DNA of 64,000 nucleotides, from NCBI GenBank assembly GCA_031423015.1, contig JANPER010000122.1, positions 124,001-188,000 of the forward strand. Reading direction: 5' to 3'. How positions within the stretch are numbered: position 1 is the first letter of the stretch; every line of letters starts with the position of its first letter. The DNA is from DATGPD01 sp031423015 (GTDB taxonomy: Bacteria; Planctomycetota; UBA1135; UBA2386). The notes under the pieces were generated by a model. That model did not search any database. It saw nothing but the letters and a program-made list of their open reading frames with translations, and had not been told where the DNA came from. The translations under genes were made by a program, and so were the position numbers. Shown here in pieces: positions 43,001-50,304 of this stretch.

Positions 43001-45990
43001 GCGGCCTCGGCAGCTTCTGGCCGATGTCTTGGTTGCGTTGCCGCGGCGTGCGCAAGGAGCTCCTACCACAAGCCAAGGGGAGGCATCTGGGTTCTGACCA
43101 AGACCTGGCGCATCGGCTGGACGACGCCATCGACCTACGCGCGCGCATCGCCGCGTTGGCTGCGCCCGATCATGCCGGCGCGCGCTTCTTTGGCATCCGG
43201 CTGTGGAATGCGGGCGACCCGGGTGCCGCCGGCGTTTCGCTCCTGGCGCACGCCATCGAGTGGGCAGGCAACATGCGCGCGGCGCTGCGCACGCTGCACG
43301 ACGCGCTCGGCGACCAGCAGGGTGCCGCGTTGCGTCAACGCGTCGTGTCGCTCGCCGGTGTAGAACGCGACGCACTGGCGGCCGGCGCTCGGCACGGCGA
43401 CCGCTTGCGCGCGTTCGTCGCCGCGACCGAGGCGTTTGCCGGCGCGCGGCAAGGCGTGCATGAGCTGCTCGAACTGGAGTGTGCCGGCGCCTTCACGCCG
43501 CCCGACGCGGCAGCACCTTGGCTCGCCCACGCCGACGCAGCGTTGCGGTCGTTGACCGGAGCCCTTGGCGACCTGAACCCGTGGTTCCACTGGCGTCGTG
43601 TGCGCGCGCAGGCGCTGCAGCACGAGTTGACGCCGCTGGTACAGGCGTTGGAGACGGGCACCCTCGAACCGAGCGCCCTGGCCCCGGCGTTCGAGCGTGC
43701 CTTCCGCGAAGCCTGGCTCGCCGCGGTCATCGACGCCGACCCGGTGTTGCGCGAGTTCGCCGGCCGCGAGCACGAGCGCCGCATCCAGCGCTTTGGCGAA
43801 CTCGATCAGCGCTCGCTGGAGTTGGCCAGCGACCTGCTGCGCGCGCGATTGGCCGCGCGCGTGCCCCGCGGCGTGGGCGAGCCAGCCGCAAGTTCAGAGG
43901 TCGGCATCCTGTTGCGCGAACTCGCCAAGAAGACGCGGCACAAGCCGCTACGGCGACTGTTCGTCGAGATCCCCAACCTGCTGCCGCGACTCAAGCCGTG
44001 CTTCCTGATGAGCCCGCTGTCGGTCGCGCAGTACCTCACGGCTGGCCAAGAACTGTTCGACGTCGTGGTGTTCGACGAAGCGTCACAGATCACCGTGTCC
44101 GATGCGGTGGGCGCGTTGGCCCGCGGCCGATCTGGGGTCGTGGTGGGGGACAGCAAGCAGCTGCCGCCGACCACGTTCTTTCAGCGGTTGGAAGAGGGCG
44201 AAGAGGATCTCGACGACATCGCGCTCGAAGAACTCGAGAGCATCCTCGACGAGTGCCGTAGCGCTGGTTTCCGCGCCCTTCGATTGCGTTGGCACTACCG
44301 CAGCCGGCACGAGAGCCTGATCGCGTTCAGCAACTGGCACTACTACGACAACGCGCTGCTCACCTTCCCCGCCGCGCAAGACAAGGTGGCGCACTTGGGC
44401 GTGTCGGTGGTGCGGGTCGAGGGCGGCGTCTACGACCGGAGCAAGACGCGCACCAACCGCAAGGAAGCCGAGTCGGTGGTGCGCGACCTGCTCGCTCGGC
44501 TGCGGGCGCCGAGCCCGCATGGAGGGTCGAACGAGCCCAGCCAAAAGGCGAGCGTCGGCATCGTCACGTTCAGTCAGGCGCAGCAGACGCTGGTCGAGAC
44601 CCTGCTCGACGAAGAGCGCCGCAAGGACCCAGGCCTCGAGCCCTACTTCGGCGACGCGGTGGCGGAGCCGGTGTTCGTCAAGAACTTGGAGAACGTGCAG
44701 GGCGACGAGCGCGACGTGATCCTGTTCTCGATCTGCTACGGCCCCGACGTGCACGGCAAGGTGGCGATGGCGTTTGGTCCGCTCAACAACGCCGGCGGGG
44801 AACGTCGGCTCAACGTCGCGATCACGCGCGCGCGCCAGCAAGTCGTGGTGCACGCCACCTTGCGGCCCGATCAGATCGACCTGGCGCGCACCAACGCGCT
44901 CGGCGTCAAGCACCTGAGAAGCTTCCTCGACTATGCCACGCGCGGGCCGCAGGCGCTCGCCGAGGCGCTCACGCTCGATCCGCATGCGCGCGCGGGATCG
45001 CCCTTCGAGGCCGACGTGCGGCAAGCACTCGTCGAACGCGGCCATGACGTCGCGCTGCAGGTCGGCTGCTCGGGCTACCGCGTCGACCTCGCGGTGCGCG
45101 ACCCACAACGCCCCGGTTGCTTCCTGTTGGGAATCGAGTGCGACGGCGCCTTTTACCACGCCGCGACGACCGCGCGCGATCGAGACCGCCTGCGGCAGAC
45201 CGTGCTCGAGCGTTTGGGCTGGCGTCTGGTGCGCGTGTGGTCGAGCGATTGGTGGCGTGGGCGCGAGCGCGAAGTGCTGCGGCTGGAACAGAAGCTCACT
45301 GAGGCGCAGAACGTTGCGGCCTCGGCGACGTCGAACCCGCCCGCGCGGCTCGATCAGTGCGCGGTGAGCGAGCCAGCGATCGCGGCCCCGAAGCGAGACT
45401 CCGCTGCCGCGAATTGCGACATGACGGCACTCGCTGGTTCGCAGGTCTACGCCCCGACGCGAGTCGATCGAGCCCGCGGAGCGTTCGAAACGGCCACGGC
45501 GGCGGCGCTCGTCGAAGTCATCCTCTTGGTGCTCGCCACCGAGGCGCCTTTGCATGGCGATCTCCTGGTGCGCCGCGTCGGCAGCTTCCTCGAGATGCCC
45601 CGCGTCACGGCGCGCGCCCGCAAGCGCGTCCTCGATGCGGCGCGGGCCCTACCCGCGCCACACCAACCCGTCGAGCGCGGTGAGTTCCTTTGGTTGGTAG
45701 GCCTCGACCCCTCTCGATGGACCGACTTCCGGGTGCCCGATCCGACGGACGACCTCACCTCCCGCGACGCCGAGCACCTGCCGCCGGAGGAGATCGCCAA
45801 CGCCGCCTTGCAGATCGTGCAAGGTCAGATCGGGCTCAGCCAGGAAGACCTCGTACGGCACACCGCGCAGGTATTTGGCTTCGCCAGGGCCGGAACGAAG
45901 GTGCAGGCGGCCATGGCGGCGGGGATCGAGCTGGCGGTCGCGCGCGGCGGAATCGCCGCCCGCGACGGACGGCTCACGGTGACCCCATGA
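40015..45990 (+). CDS. Giant SF1 helicase-nuclease fusion (DUF4011 / UvrD-like / PD-(D/E)XK / DUF3320)
   Basis: 1991 residues. Order: an N-terminal region with an Ig-like section; DUF4011-like from about 391 (WRRKLLDLSLRNRLINF); helicase core with GPPGTGKS at 702-709, FDEASQIT (DEAS 1354-1357), RWHYRSRHESLIAFSN, GIVTFSQAQ and RLNVAITRARQQ; a PD-(D/E)XK nuclease of the Vsr/DUF559-like kind with D1691 and the E1708-x-D1710 pair (YRVDLAV, GIECDG); and a DUF3320-like C-terminal section from about 1819. Motifs all look intact. Proteins of this architecture occur in defence islands and some single-gene members are reported antiviral, but I cannot tie this one to a named system. It is preceded by its own candidate promoter. 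It lies between an SGNH hydrolase and a carbamoyltransferase and has no obvious defence partner. Confidence 0.92.
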   Translation: MTQPTVTASPAKVVLELEADARLHYALQQSGVGVVKRLTVRNEGAVDLASIEVLAQLGAAQPHAWRGQIEVLRAGEAHNFADVDLGLDIAALRQQDQRLRTALRVTARSGETALATIERPIDLFPLGEWPGLESLPELLAAFVQPDDPSIADLLARALVHLRAASDATNAWPPAFNGYQTRDPQHVLAMAEALHLALRDLGIRAPDAPGSPPASPPADGGRVSFPAEIARARRANGLDLALFYAAALEQAGLHALVVLADQHAFAGCWLSDDTFQEAAGEDGLRLRKRVDLDEICVVDPTLATVQGAADFAHARTAARQRLTDLDGFRTVIDVARARRFGFAPLPAPSLPGPAAAPGATVVEPNDAAAPTPSPQTPGPTPSTLPPETPATRLDRWRRKLLDLSLRNRLINFKATKLALRLAHEDLSGLEDALASGADFVLRPAPEHDATRRPRQPGEPTDESARRATFFASELGQRRICTTLQKDELDARLLDLWRHAKVAREESGANVVFLALGSLRWFEAPGSKEARQAPILLLPLDIERISAREGFRVRLGENDARVNVTLLEKLTLEFQLDVTGLDELLEDDNGLDVRAVLQRFRRAVRDIDRWDVVDDAWIAPFSFSKFLMWRDLQEQKDALLQSPVLRHLVERPGQPFAPEATFPDAAQLDITQLPQDTFLPLDADSSQLAAVIAAASGRSFVLEGPPGTGKSQTIANLIAQCLAQGKRVLFVAEKMAALEVVHKRLDKVGLGPFCLELHSKESRKRAVLDSMQKALDVVAAREPQDWQKAAEQLSETRGVLNAYVRAMHAPRPSGESVFQVTSALIGLQKAVRVPLAIAHVEQIDPAWTQTRREVVDVLRAAATDLGALPTHPLRAVQRSRWETTLPDRAAKALATAQAKASALAQACAGAHEVLGVDARRLTQQAFAALEALVGQLLATPGAADALLTEPGFDDLRAQLLATVEAVRQKDLLRERVRETFADSALSLDLEDLRQRLRGGLGSFWPMSWLRCRGVRKELLPQAKGRHLGSDQDLAHRLDDAIDLRARIAALAAPDHAGARFFGIRLWNAGDPGAAGVSLLAHAIEWAGNMRAALRTLHDALGDQQGAALRQRVVSLAGVERDALAAGARHGDRLRAFVAATEAFAGARQGVHELLELECAGAFTPPDAAAPWLAHADAALRSLTGALGDLNPWFHWRRVRAQALQHELTPLVQALETGTLEPSALAPAFERAFREAWLAAVIDADPVLREFAGREHERRIQRFGELDQRSLELASDLLRARLAARVPRGVGEPAASSEVGILLRELAKKTRHKPLRRLFVEIPNLLPRLKPCFLMSPLSVAQYLTAGQELFDVVVFDEASQITVSDAVGALARGRSGVVVGDSKQLPPTTFFQRLEEGEEDLDDIALEELESILDECRSAGFRALRLRWHYRSRHESLIAFSNWHYYDNALLTFPAAQDKVAHLGVSVVRVEGGVYDRSKTRTNRKEAESVVRDLLARLRAPSPHGGSNEPSQKASVGIVTFSQAQQTLVETLLDEERRKDPGLEPYFGDAVAEPVFVKNLENVQGDERDVILFSICYGPDVHGKVAMAFGPLNNAGGERRLNVAITRARQQVVVHATLRPDQIDLARTNALGVKHLRSFLDYATRGPQALAEALTLDPHARAGSPFEADVRQALVERGHDVALQVGCSGYRVDLAVRDPQRPGCFLLGIECDGAFYHAATTARDRDRLRQTVLERLGWRLVRVWSSDWWRGREREVLRLEQKLTEAQNVAASATSNPPARLDQCAVSEPAIAAPKRDSAAANCDMTALAGSQVYAPTRVDRARGAFETATAAALVEVILLVLATEAPLHGDLLVRRVGSFLEMPRVTARARKRVLDAARALPAPHQPVERGEFLWLVGLDPSRWTDFRVPDPTDDLTSRDAEHLPPEEIANAALQIVQGQIGLSQEDLVRHTAQVFGFARAGTKVQAAMAAGIELAVARGGIAARDGRLTVTP

Positions 45991-46177
45991 AAGAACGCCT
46001 TCGGGGCTACGTTCCCACCCTTTCGCGCTCGTTTGCTGCCACCTGTTGTTCCGATAAGAATCCGACAGAGACGACAACGACGTCGCCAGTCGATGCGACG
46101 AACCTGGACGCCCGCATGCGCCCAGGAGGTGGCCGATGCCCTTTCGCTAAGTTCGCTCCCTGACCTCGCTCGCACCG

Positions 46178-48007
46178 ATGGCCACGCACATCCTCGGGAT
46201 CTCCGCGTTCTATCACGACTCCGCCGCAGCCCTGCTGCGCGACGGCGACATCGTCGCCGCCGCCCAAGAAGAGCGCTTCACGCGCAAAAAGCATGACGCC
46301 GGCTTTCCCAAGAAGGCGGTTGAGTTCTGCTTGCAGGCGGCTGGCATCAGAGCGCAAGACCTCGACTACGTCGCGTTCTACGACAAGCCGTTGCTGAAGT
46401 TCGACCGGCTGATGGAGACCTACCTTGCCTACGCGCCGGTCGGCATCAAGTCGTTCATGACGGCGATCCCGATCTGGCTGCGCGACAAGCTGCACATCCC
46501 GCGCACGCTCACGCGCGAACTCGGCGCCAAGCCGAGGCGGCCATACGTGTTTCCCGAGCACCACGAGAGCCACGCCGCGAGCGCGTTCTTCCCGTGCCCG
46601 TACGAAGAGGCTGCCGTGGTGACGATGGACGGTGTCGGTGAATGGGCGACGACATCGGTCGGCGTTGGCAGCGGCAACAAACTCAAGCTCACGCACGAGA
46701 TCCGCTTCCCGCACAGCCTCGGGCTGCTCTACACGTCGTTCACCTATTACTGCGGGTTCAAGGTCAACTCGGGCGAATACAAGCTCATGGGCCTGGCGCC
46801 ATATGGCGAGCCGAAGTACGTCGACAAGGTGCGCAAGCTGATCGACTTGAAGGACGATGGCAGCTATCGCCTCGACATGAGCTACTTCGACTACTGCGCC
46901 GGGCTGCGCATGGTCAACCAGAAGTTCTGCGACCTGTTCGGCGCGCCGGTGCGCACACCGGAGATGGAGTTGACGCAGTTCTACATGGACATCGCCGCGT
47001 CGATCCAGAAGGTGACCGAGGACGTGATGCTGCGCACGGTGCGCTTTGCGCACAAGCTGACGGGCAAGAAGTACCTTTGTCTCGCTGGTGGCGTGGCGCT
47101 CAACTGCGTCGGCAACGGCAAGATCCTGCGCGACGGCCCGTTCGAGTCGATCTGGATTCAGCCGGCTGCTGGCGACGCGGGCGGGGCGCTAGGGGCCGCT
47201 TACATGGTGTGGCACCAACTGCTCAACAAGCCGCGCAAGGTCAAGGGCACCGACTTCCAGAAGGCAAGCCTGCTGGGCCCAGCCTTCAAGAACGACGACA
47301 TCCGCGCCGAGCTGCGCAGCCGCGAGTTGATCTTCGAAGAGCACGCCAGCGAAGACTCGCTGTGCGATCGCGTCGCTGAGTTGATCGCAAATGAGAACGT
47401 GATCGGCTGGTTCCAAGGCCGCATGGAGTTCGGCCCACGCGCGCGCGGCTCGCGCAGCATCATCGGCGACGCACGCTCGCCCAAGATGCAGAGCGTGATG
47501 AACCTGAAGATCAAGTTCCGCGAGTCGTTCCGGCCGTTCGCGCCGATCGTGCTGCGCGAGGACTGTGCCGAGTACTTCGGCATGGATAAGAAGCACGAGA
47601 GCCCTTACATGCTGCTCGTCGCACCAGTGCGCGAAGACAAGCGCAAGCAGGTGGACAACAGCAAGTCCGGCCTCGACAAGCTGAAGCAGCTACGCTCCGT
47701 CGTGCCGGCGATCACGCACGTCGACTTCTCGGCGCGCGTGCAGACGATCGACGACGAGCGCAATCCGCGACTCGCCAAGCTGCTGCGCATGTTCAAGCAG
47801 AAGACTGGAAGCCCGGTGATGATCAACACCAGCTTCAACGTGCGCGGCGAGCCCATCGTGTGCACGCCCGCCGACGCCATCCGCTGCTTCTTCGGCACCG
47901 AGATGGACGTGCTGGTGCTGGAGAACTTCGTCATCGTGCGCAAGGACCAAGCCGCGATGCCGGAGATCGACCGCGAGCAGTACCTGAAGGCCTTCGCCCT
48001 CGATTGA
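46178..48007 (+). CDS. Carbamoyltransferase (NodU/CmcH family)
   Basis: 609 residues. N-terminal ASKHA-like ATPase fold starts LGISAFYHDSAAALLRDG; EERFTRKKHDAGFP, HHESHAASAFF and TMDGVGEWAT are family hallmarks. The YrdC-like C-terminal half has LAGGVALNCVGNGKI, GPRARGSRSIIGDAR (the GPRALG block), and SFNVRGEPIVCTPADAIRCF. Transfers a carbamoyl group from carbamoyl phosphate via an acyl-adenylate to a hydroxyl on a small molecule or polysaccharide. It has two small membrane partners downstream (SxtJ-like and DUF5989). Substrate unknown. Confidence 0.96.
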   Translation: MATHILGISAFYHDSAAALLRDGDIVAAAQEERFTRKKHDAGFPKKAVEFCLQAAGIRAQDLDYVAFYDKPLLKFDRLMETYLAYAPVGIKSFMTAIPIWLRDKLHIPRTLTRELGAKPRRPYVFPEHHESHAASAFFPCPYEEAAVVTMDGVGEWATTSVGVGSGNKLKLTHEIRFPHSLGLLYTSFTYYCGFKVNSGEYKLMGLAPYGEPKYVDKVRKLIDLKDDGSYRLDMSYFDYCAGLRMVNQKFCDLFGAPVRTPEMELTQFYMDIAASIQKVTEDVMLRTVRFAHKLTGKKYLCLAGGVALNCVGNGKILRDGPFESIWIQPAAGDAGGALGAAYMVWHQLLNKPRKVKGTDFQKASLLGPAFKNDDIRAELRSRELIFEEHASEDSLCDRVAELIANENVIGWFQGRMEFGPRARGSRSIIGDARSPKMQSVMNLKIKFRESFRPFAPIVLREDCAEYFGMDKKHESPYMLLVAPVREDKRKQVDNSKSGLDKLKQLRSVVPAITHVDFSARVQTIDDERNPRLAKLLRMFKQKTGSPVMINTSFNVRGEPIVCTPADAIRCFFGTEMDVLVLENFVIVRKDQAAMPEIDREQYLKAFALD

Positions 48008-48011
48008 TGCC

Positions 48012-48428
48012 ATGCTGAAGCTCGACCTCAACCCGCCTGCCAACCAGCTGCGCCAGTTCGCCTGGTTCTCTCTGATCGGCTTTCCGGCGATCGGCTGGCT
48101 GATCCTGCACCTGTGGCATGGCGCTTCGACCACGACGGCCTGGGTGTTCACCGCGATCGGTGTCGCTCTCTTCTTGCTGGGCATGGCGAACACGAAGCTC
48201 ATCAAGCCAGTCTTCGTGGGCCTGATGATCGTCGCCGTACCGATCGGTTTCGTACTGTCGACCGTCGTTCTCGGCCTGCTCTACTATCTGATGTTCACGC
48301 CGGTGGCGCTGTTCTTCAAGCTGACCGGCCGCGACAAGCTCAACCGCCGCCTCGACCCGCAGGCCACTTCCTATTGGTTCGAGCGCAAGGCTGACATCCC
48401 CCCGTCTCGCTACCTGCGGATGTACTGA
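48012..48428 (+). CDS. SxtJ-like membrane protein
   Basis: 138 residues with three or four membrane helices (FAWFSLIGFPAIGWLILHLW, TTAWVFTAIGVALFLLG, PVFVGLMIVAVPIGFVLSTVVLGLLYYLMFTPVALFF). The C-terminal LTGRDKLNRRLDPQATSYWFER is the recognisable SxtJ-type signature. SxtJ is found beside NodU-type carbamoyltransferases (it was named from the saxitoxin cluster), but its function is not established. It starts 4 nt after the carbamoyltransferase stop and is followed 24 nt later by the DUF5989 gene. Confidence 0.88.
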   Translation: MLKLDLNPPANQLRQFAWFSLIGFPAIGWLILHLWHGASTTTAWVFTAIGVALFLLGMANTKLIKPVFVGLMIVAVPIGFVLSTVVLGLLYYLMFTPVALFFKLTGRDKLNRRLDPQATSYWFERKADIPPSRYLRMY

Positions 48429-48452
48429 TACTCTGATCCAGGACCACGCGCC

Positions 48453-48653
48453 ATGACTCAATCCAACGACCAAGACTTCGACAACCTCGCCGCCGAAACC
48501 AAGAGCGGCGGCATCGTCAGTGAGTTCATCGCGTTCATGAAGGACAACGCGAAGTGGTGGCTGATCCCCTTCCTCGTGGTGTTCGGTTTGCTCGGCATCA
48601 TCATCGTGCTGGCAGGCACGGGTGCCGCACCGTTCATCTACGCGATGTTTTGA
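48453..48653 (+). CDS. DUF5989 small membrane protein
   Basis: 66 residues. Composed of an acidic start (MTQSNDQDFDNLAAETKSGG), then VSEFIAFMKDNAKWWLIPFLVVFGLLGIIIVLAGTGAAPFIYAMF, one membrane helix with the W-W-L-I-P-F core typical of DUF5989. DUF5989 follows SxtJ in many carbamoyltransferase clusters. The stop codon is the start of the second copy of the two-hairpin element. Function unknown. Confidence 0.88.
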   Translation: MTQSNDQDFDNLAAETKSGGIVSEFIAFMKDNAKWWLIPFLVVFGLLGIIIVLAGTGAAPFIYAMF

Positions 48654-48714
48654 CCACATGCGCGCCCAGAGCGCGCATGCGATCAAGCGACCCGGCGGAG
48701 CCGGGTCGACGCTG
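48648..48714 (+). repeat. Copy B of a two-hairpin repeated element at the DUF5989 3' end
   Basis: Starts on TTTTGA, which includes the stop codon of the DUF5989 gene. The first hairpin is 48657-48679 (CATGCGCGC, loop CCAGA, GCGCGCATG). Then comes ATCAAG and a second hairpin at 48688-48708 (CGACCCGG, loop CGGAG, CCGGGTCG), followed by ACGCTGAA. Matches copy A (4465-4531, minus) in order, in the flanking TCAAGCGA, in the loop and in ACG(T/C)TGAA. The second-stem differences are compensatory (G-C to C-G; A-T to G-C). Confidence 0.65.
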
Positions 48715-48792
48715 AACATCAGGTGTCTGGTTGGGCGGGGTCGGAGGGACTGCCTCGGTGGCATTGTGGGGTCGGCGCGGTAGCCTTTGGGC

Positions 48793-49293
48793 ATGAAGTG
48801 CTCGTGGTTGCCGGTGGGGTTTGTTCTGCTCAGCGGCTGCTTGTTTGGGGGCCCGGCGTTGCCCACGTTGGAGATGCAGAATCCGCCGAAGGGTGGGGCG
48901 GTGGACATTCAGGTGCTCGACTCGTCGGTGGAGCCGGGGGTGATCTACTTGAAGCTGCTCGTGCGCAACGCGAGTGCGCGGCCGCTGGTCGTCGACCGTC
49001 GGACCTTTGTGCTCACGGATGGGCGGGCGGAGTGGCGGGCGGTGGTGACCTCCAAACCATTGGTGACGGTCAAGCCGAACGGCGGCTCGGCCAAGCTCAA
49101 GCTGACGTTTGCGGGGGCGCCGGCTGAGCTGCCGGCCTACGACCTCATGTTCAAGAAGGGCGCGTTCCGCCAGGACAACGAGTCGGGTCCGGAAGTCGCC
49201 TTGGCAGCGGTGCGCTTGTTGGCGAAGAAGCCTGCGGTGGCAACGCCTGAGCCGACGGCGAACCCGAAGCCCGCGCCGACGCAGCCGCGCTGA
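48793..49293 (+). CDS. Lipoprotein with an Ig-like domain
   Basis: 166 residues from the ATG at 48793, giving MKCSWLPVGFVLLSGCLFGG, a lipoprotein signal with LLSGC. The mature region looks like one beta-sandwich domain (VDIQVLDSSVEPGVIYLKLLVRNASARPLVVDRRTFVLTDG). A Pro/Ala-rich tail follows. TAGCCT with only 6 nt to the ATG suggests a leaderless transcript. A weak hairpin (49332-49346) follows the gene. Function unknown. Confidence 0.78.
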   Translation: MKCSWLPVGFVLLSGCLFGGPALPTLEMQNPPKGGAVDIQVLDSSVEPGVIYLKLLVRNASARPLVVDRRTFVLTDGRAEWRAVVTSKPLVTVKPNGGSAKLKLTFAGAPAELPAYDLMFKKGAFRQDNESGPEVALAAVRLLAKKPAVATPEPTANPKPAPTQPR

Positions 49294-49331
49294 ACGTCTC
49301 GGTTTGTTTCGTTTGTCGACAGTGTCGTCAA

Positions 49332-49346
49332 GCGCGACGGTCGCGC
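49332..49346 (+). terminator. Weak hairpin after the lipoprotein gene
   Basis: GCGCGA-CGG-TCGCGC, 6-bp stem, preceded by GTCAA. No U-tract follows. Might terminate the lipoprotein transcript before the sigma-factor gene. Confidence 0.3.
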
Positions 49347-49371
49347 ACCCGATGTCGTTCCCACACACGAC

Positions 49372-50202
49372 ATGGGAAGAATCATGCGCGACCACGGGCT
49401 CGACACTTACCTCGCCGAGATCAACGAAGTTCCACTGCTGACGGCGCCGCAGGAGATCGAGATTGCCACTCGCATCCAGCGCGGCGATCGCGCTGCGCGC
49501 GAGCACATGATCCGCGCCAACTTGCGCCTCGTGGTGTCGATCGCGAAGAACTACGTCAACCGCGGCTTGTCGTTCATGGATCTGATCGAGGAGGGCAACA
49601 TCGGGTTGATGAAGGCGGTCGAGAAGTTCGACCCCGAGGCCGGGTGCCGCTTCTCCACGTACGCGACGTGGTGGATCAAGCAGGGCATCCGCCGCTCGCT
49701 CATCAACTCGGTCAAGACCGTGCGCGTGCCGTCCTACATGGCGGAAATCGTGTCACGCTGGAAGGCGATGGCCATGGAGCTGAGCTACCGCATGGGCCGC
49801 GCCCCGACCACGGCCGAGATCGCGCAGGAACTGGACTTGCCGGAGCACAACTGGAACGTCGTGCGCGACACCGTGACTTCGAACTCGCAGCCGACGCACT
49901 CGATGGGCACCGACGCGGCGTGCGTGTTCACCGACTCGTTGGAAGACCCGCGCGCGCGCGCGCCAGACGAGGAGATCCTGAGCGCCCAAGAACTCGGACG
50001 CGTATCCGAGTTGCTCGACATCATCGACGAGCGCGAAGCCAACATCCTGCGGCTGCGCTTTGGCCTGCAGGATGGCAAGCCGATGACCCTCAAGGCGATC
50101 GGCGAGAGTATGGGGATCACCCGCGAGCGCGTGCGCCAGATGGAGCAGGAGGCCCTCCGCAAGCTCTACTGCACGATGTCCCGCGAGTTCGGCGACGACT
50201 GA
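49372..50202 (+). CDS. RNA polymerase sigma factor, sigma-70 family group 2
   Basis: 276 residues, shorter than a primary sigma factor (no long region 1.1). Region 1.2 is DTYLAEINEVPLLTAPQEIEIATRIQ. Region 2 is NLRLVVSIAKNYVNRGLSFMDLIEEGNIGLMKAVEKF and FSTYATWWIKQGIRRSL (2.4), region 3 begins PSYMAEIVSRWKAM, and region 4 ends MTLKAIGESMGITRERVRQMEQEALRKL. It may be an RpoS-like or stress/housekeeping alternative factor. The next gene starts after a long inverted-repeat structure. Confidence 0.93.
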   Translation: MGRIMRDHGLDTYLAEINEVPLLTAPQEIEIATRIQRGDRAAREHMIRANLRLVVSIAKNYVNRGLSFMDLIEEGNIGLMKAVEKFDPEAGCRFSTYATWWIKQGIRRSLINSVKTVRVPSYMAEIVSRWKAMAMELSYRMGRAPTTAEIAQELDLPEHNWNVVRDTVTSNSQPTHSMGTDAACVFTDSLEDPRARAPDEEILSAQELGRVSELLDIIDEREANILRLRFGLQDGKPMTLKAIGESMGITRERVRQMEQEALRKLYCTMSREFGDD

Positions 50203-50203
50203 C

Positions 50204-50292
50204 CAGGACGAATGTGTCTGACCCGGTACTACGTTCCGTGGCTCAGCGACCGACAAGTGAAGCCTGTCGGCGACGCTGACACATTCGTCCTG
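50204..50292. repeat. Long inverted-repeat structure between sigma factor and hemW
   Basis: CAGGACGAATGTGTC at 50204-50218 and its perfect complement at 50278-50292 (15 bp) enclose a second, inner hairpin: CAGCG-A-CCGACA (50244-50255), loop AGTGAAGCC, TGTCGG-CGA-CGCTG (50265-50278). The outer arm starts 2 nt after the sigma stop, and its second arm ends 12 nt before the hemW start. It may be a terminator for the sigma gene, an attenuator for hemW, or a short palindromic repeat. It is not an obvious transposon: no clear target-site duplication. Confidence 0.75.
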
Positions 50293-50304
50293 TATGACAG
50301 GCGC

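Noticed and set aside
50204..50292. Miniature transposon with terminal inverted repeats
   Set aside because: No target-site duplication that I can see flanks the outer repeats; kept only as an inverted-repeat structure.
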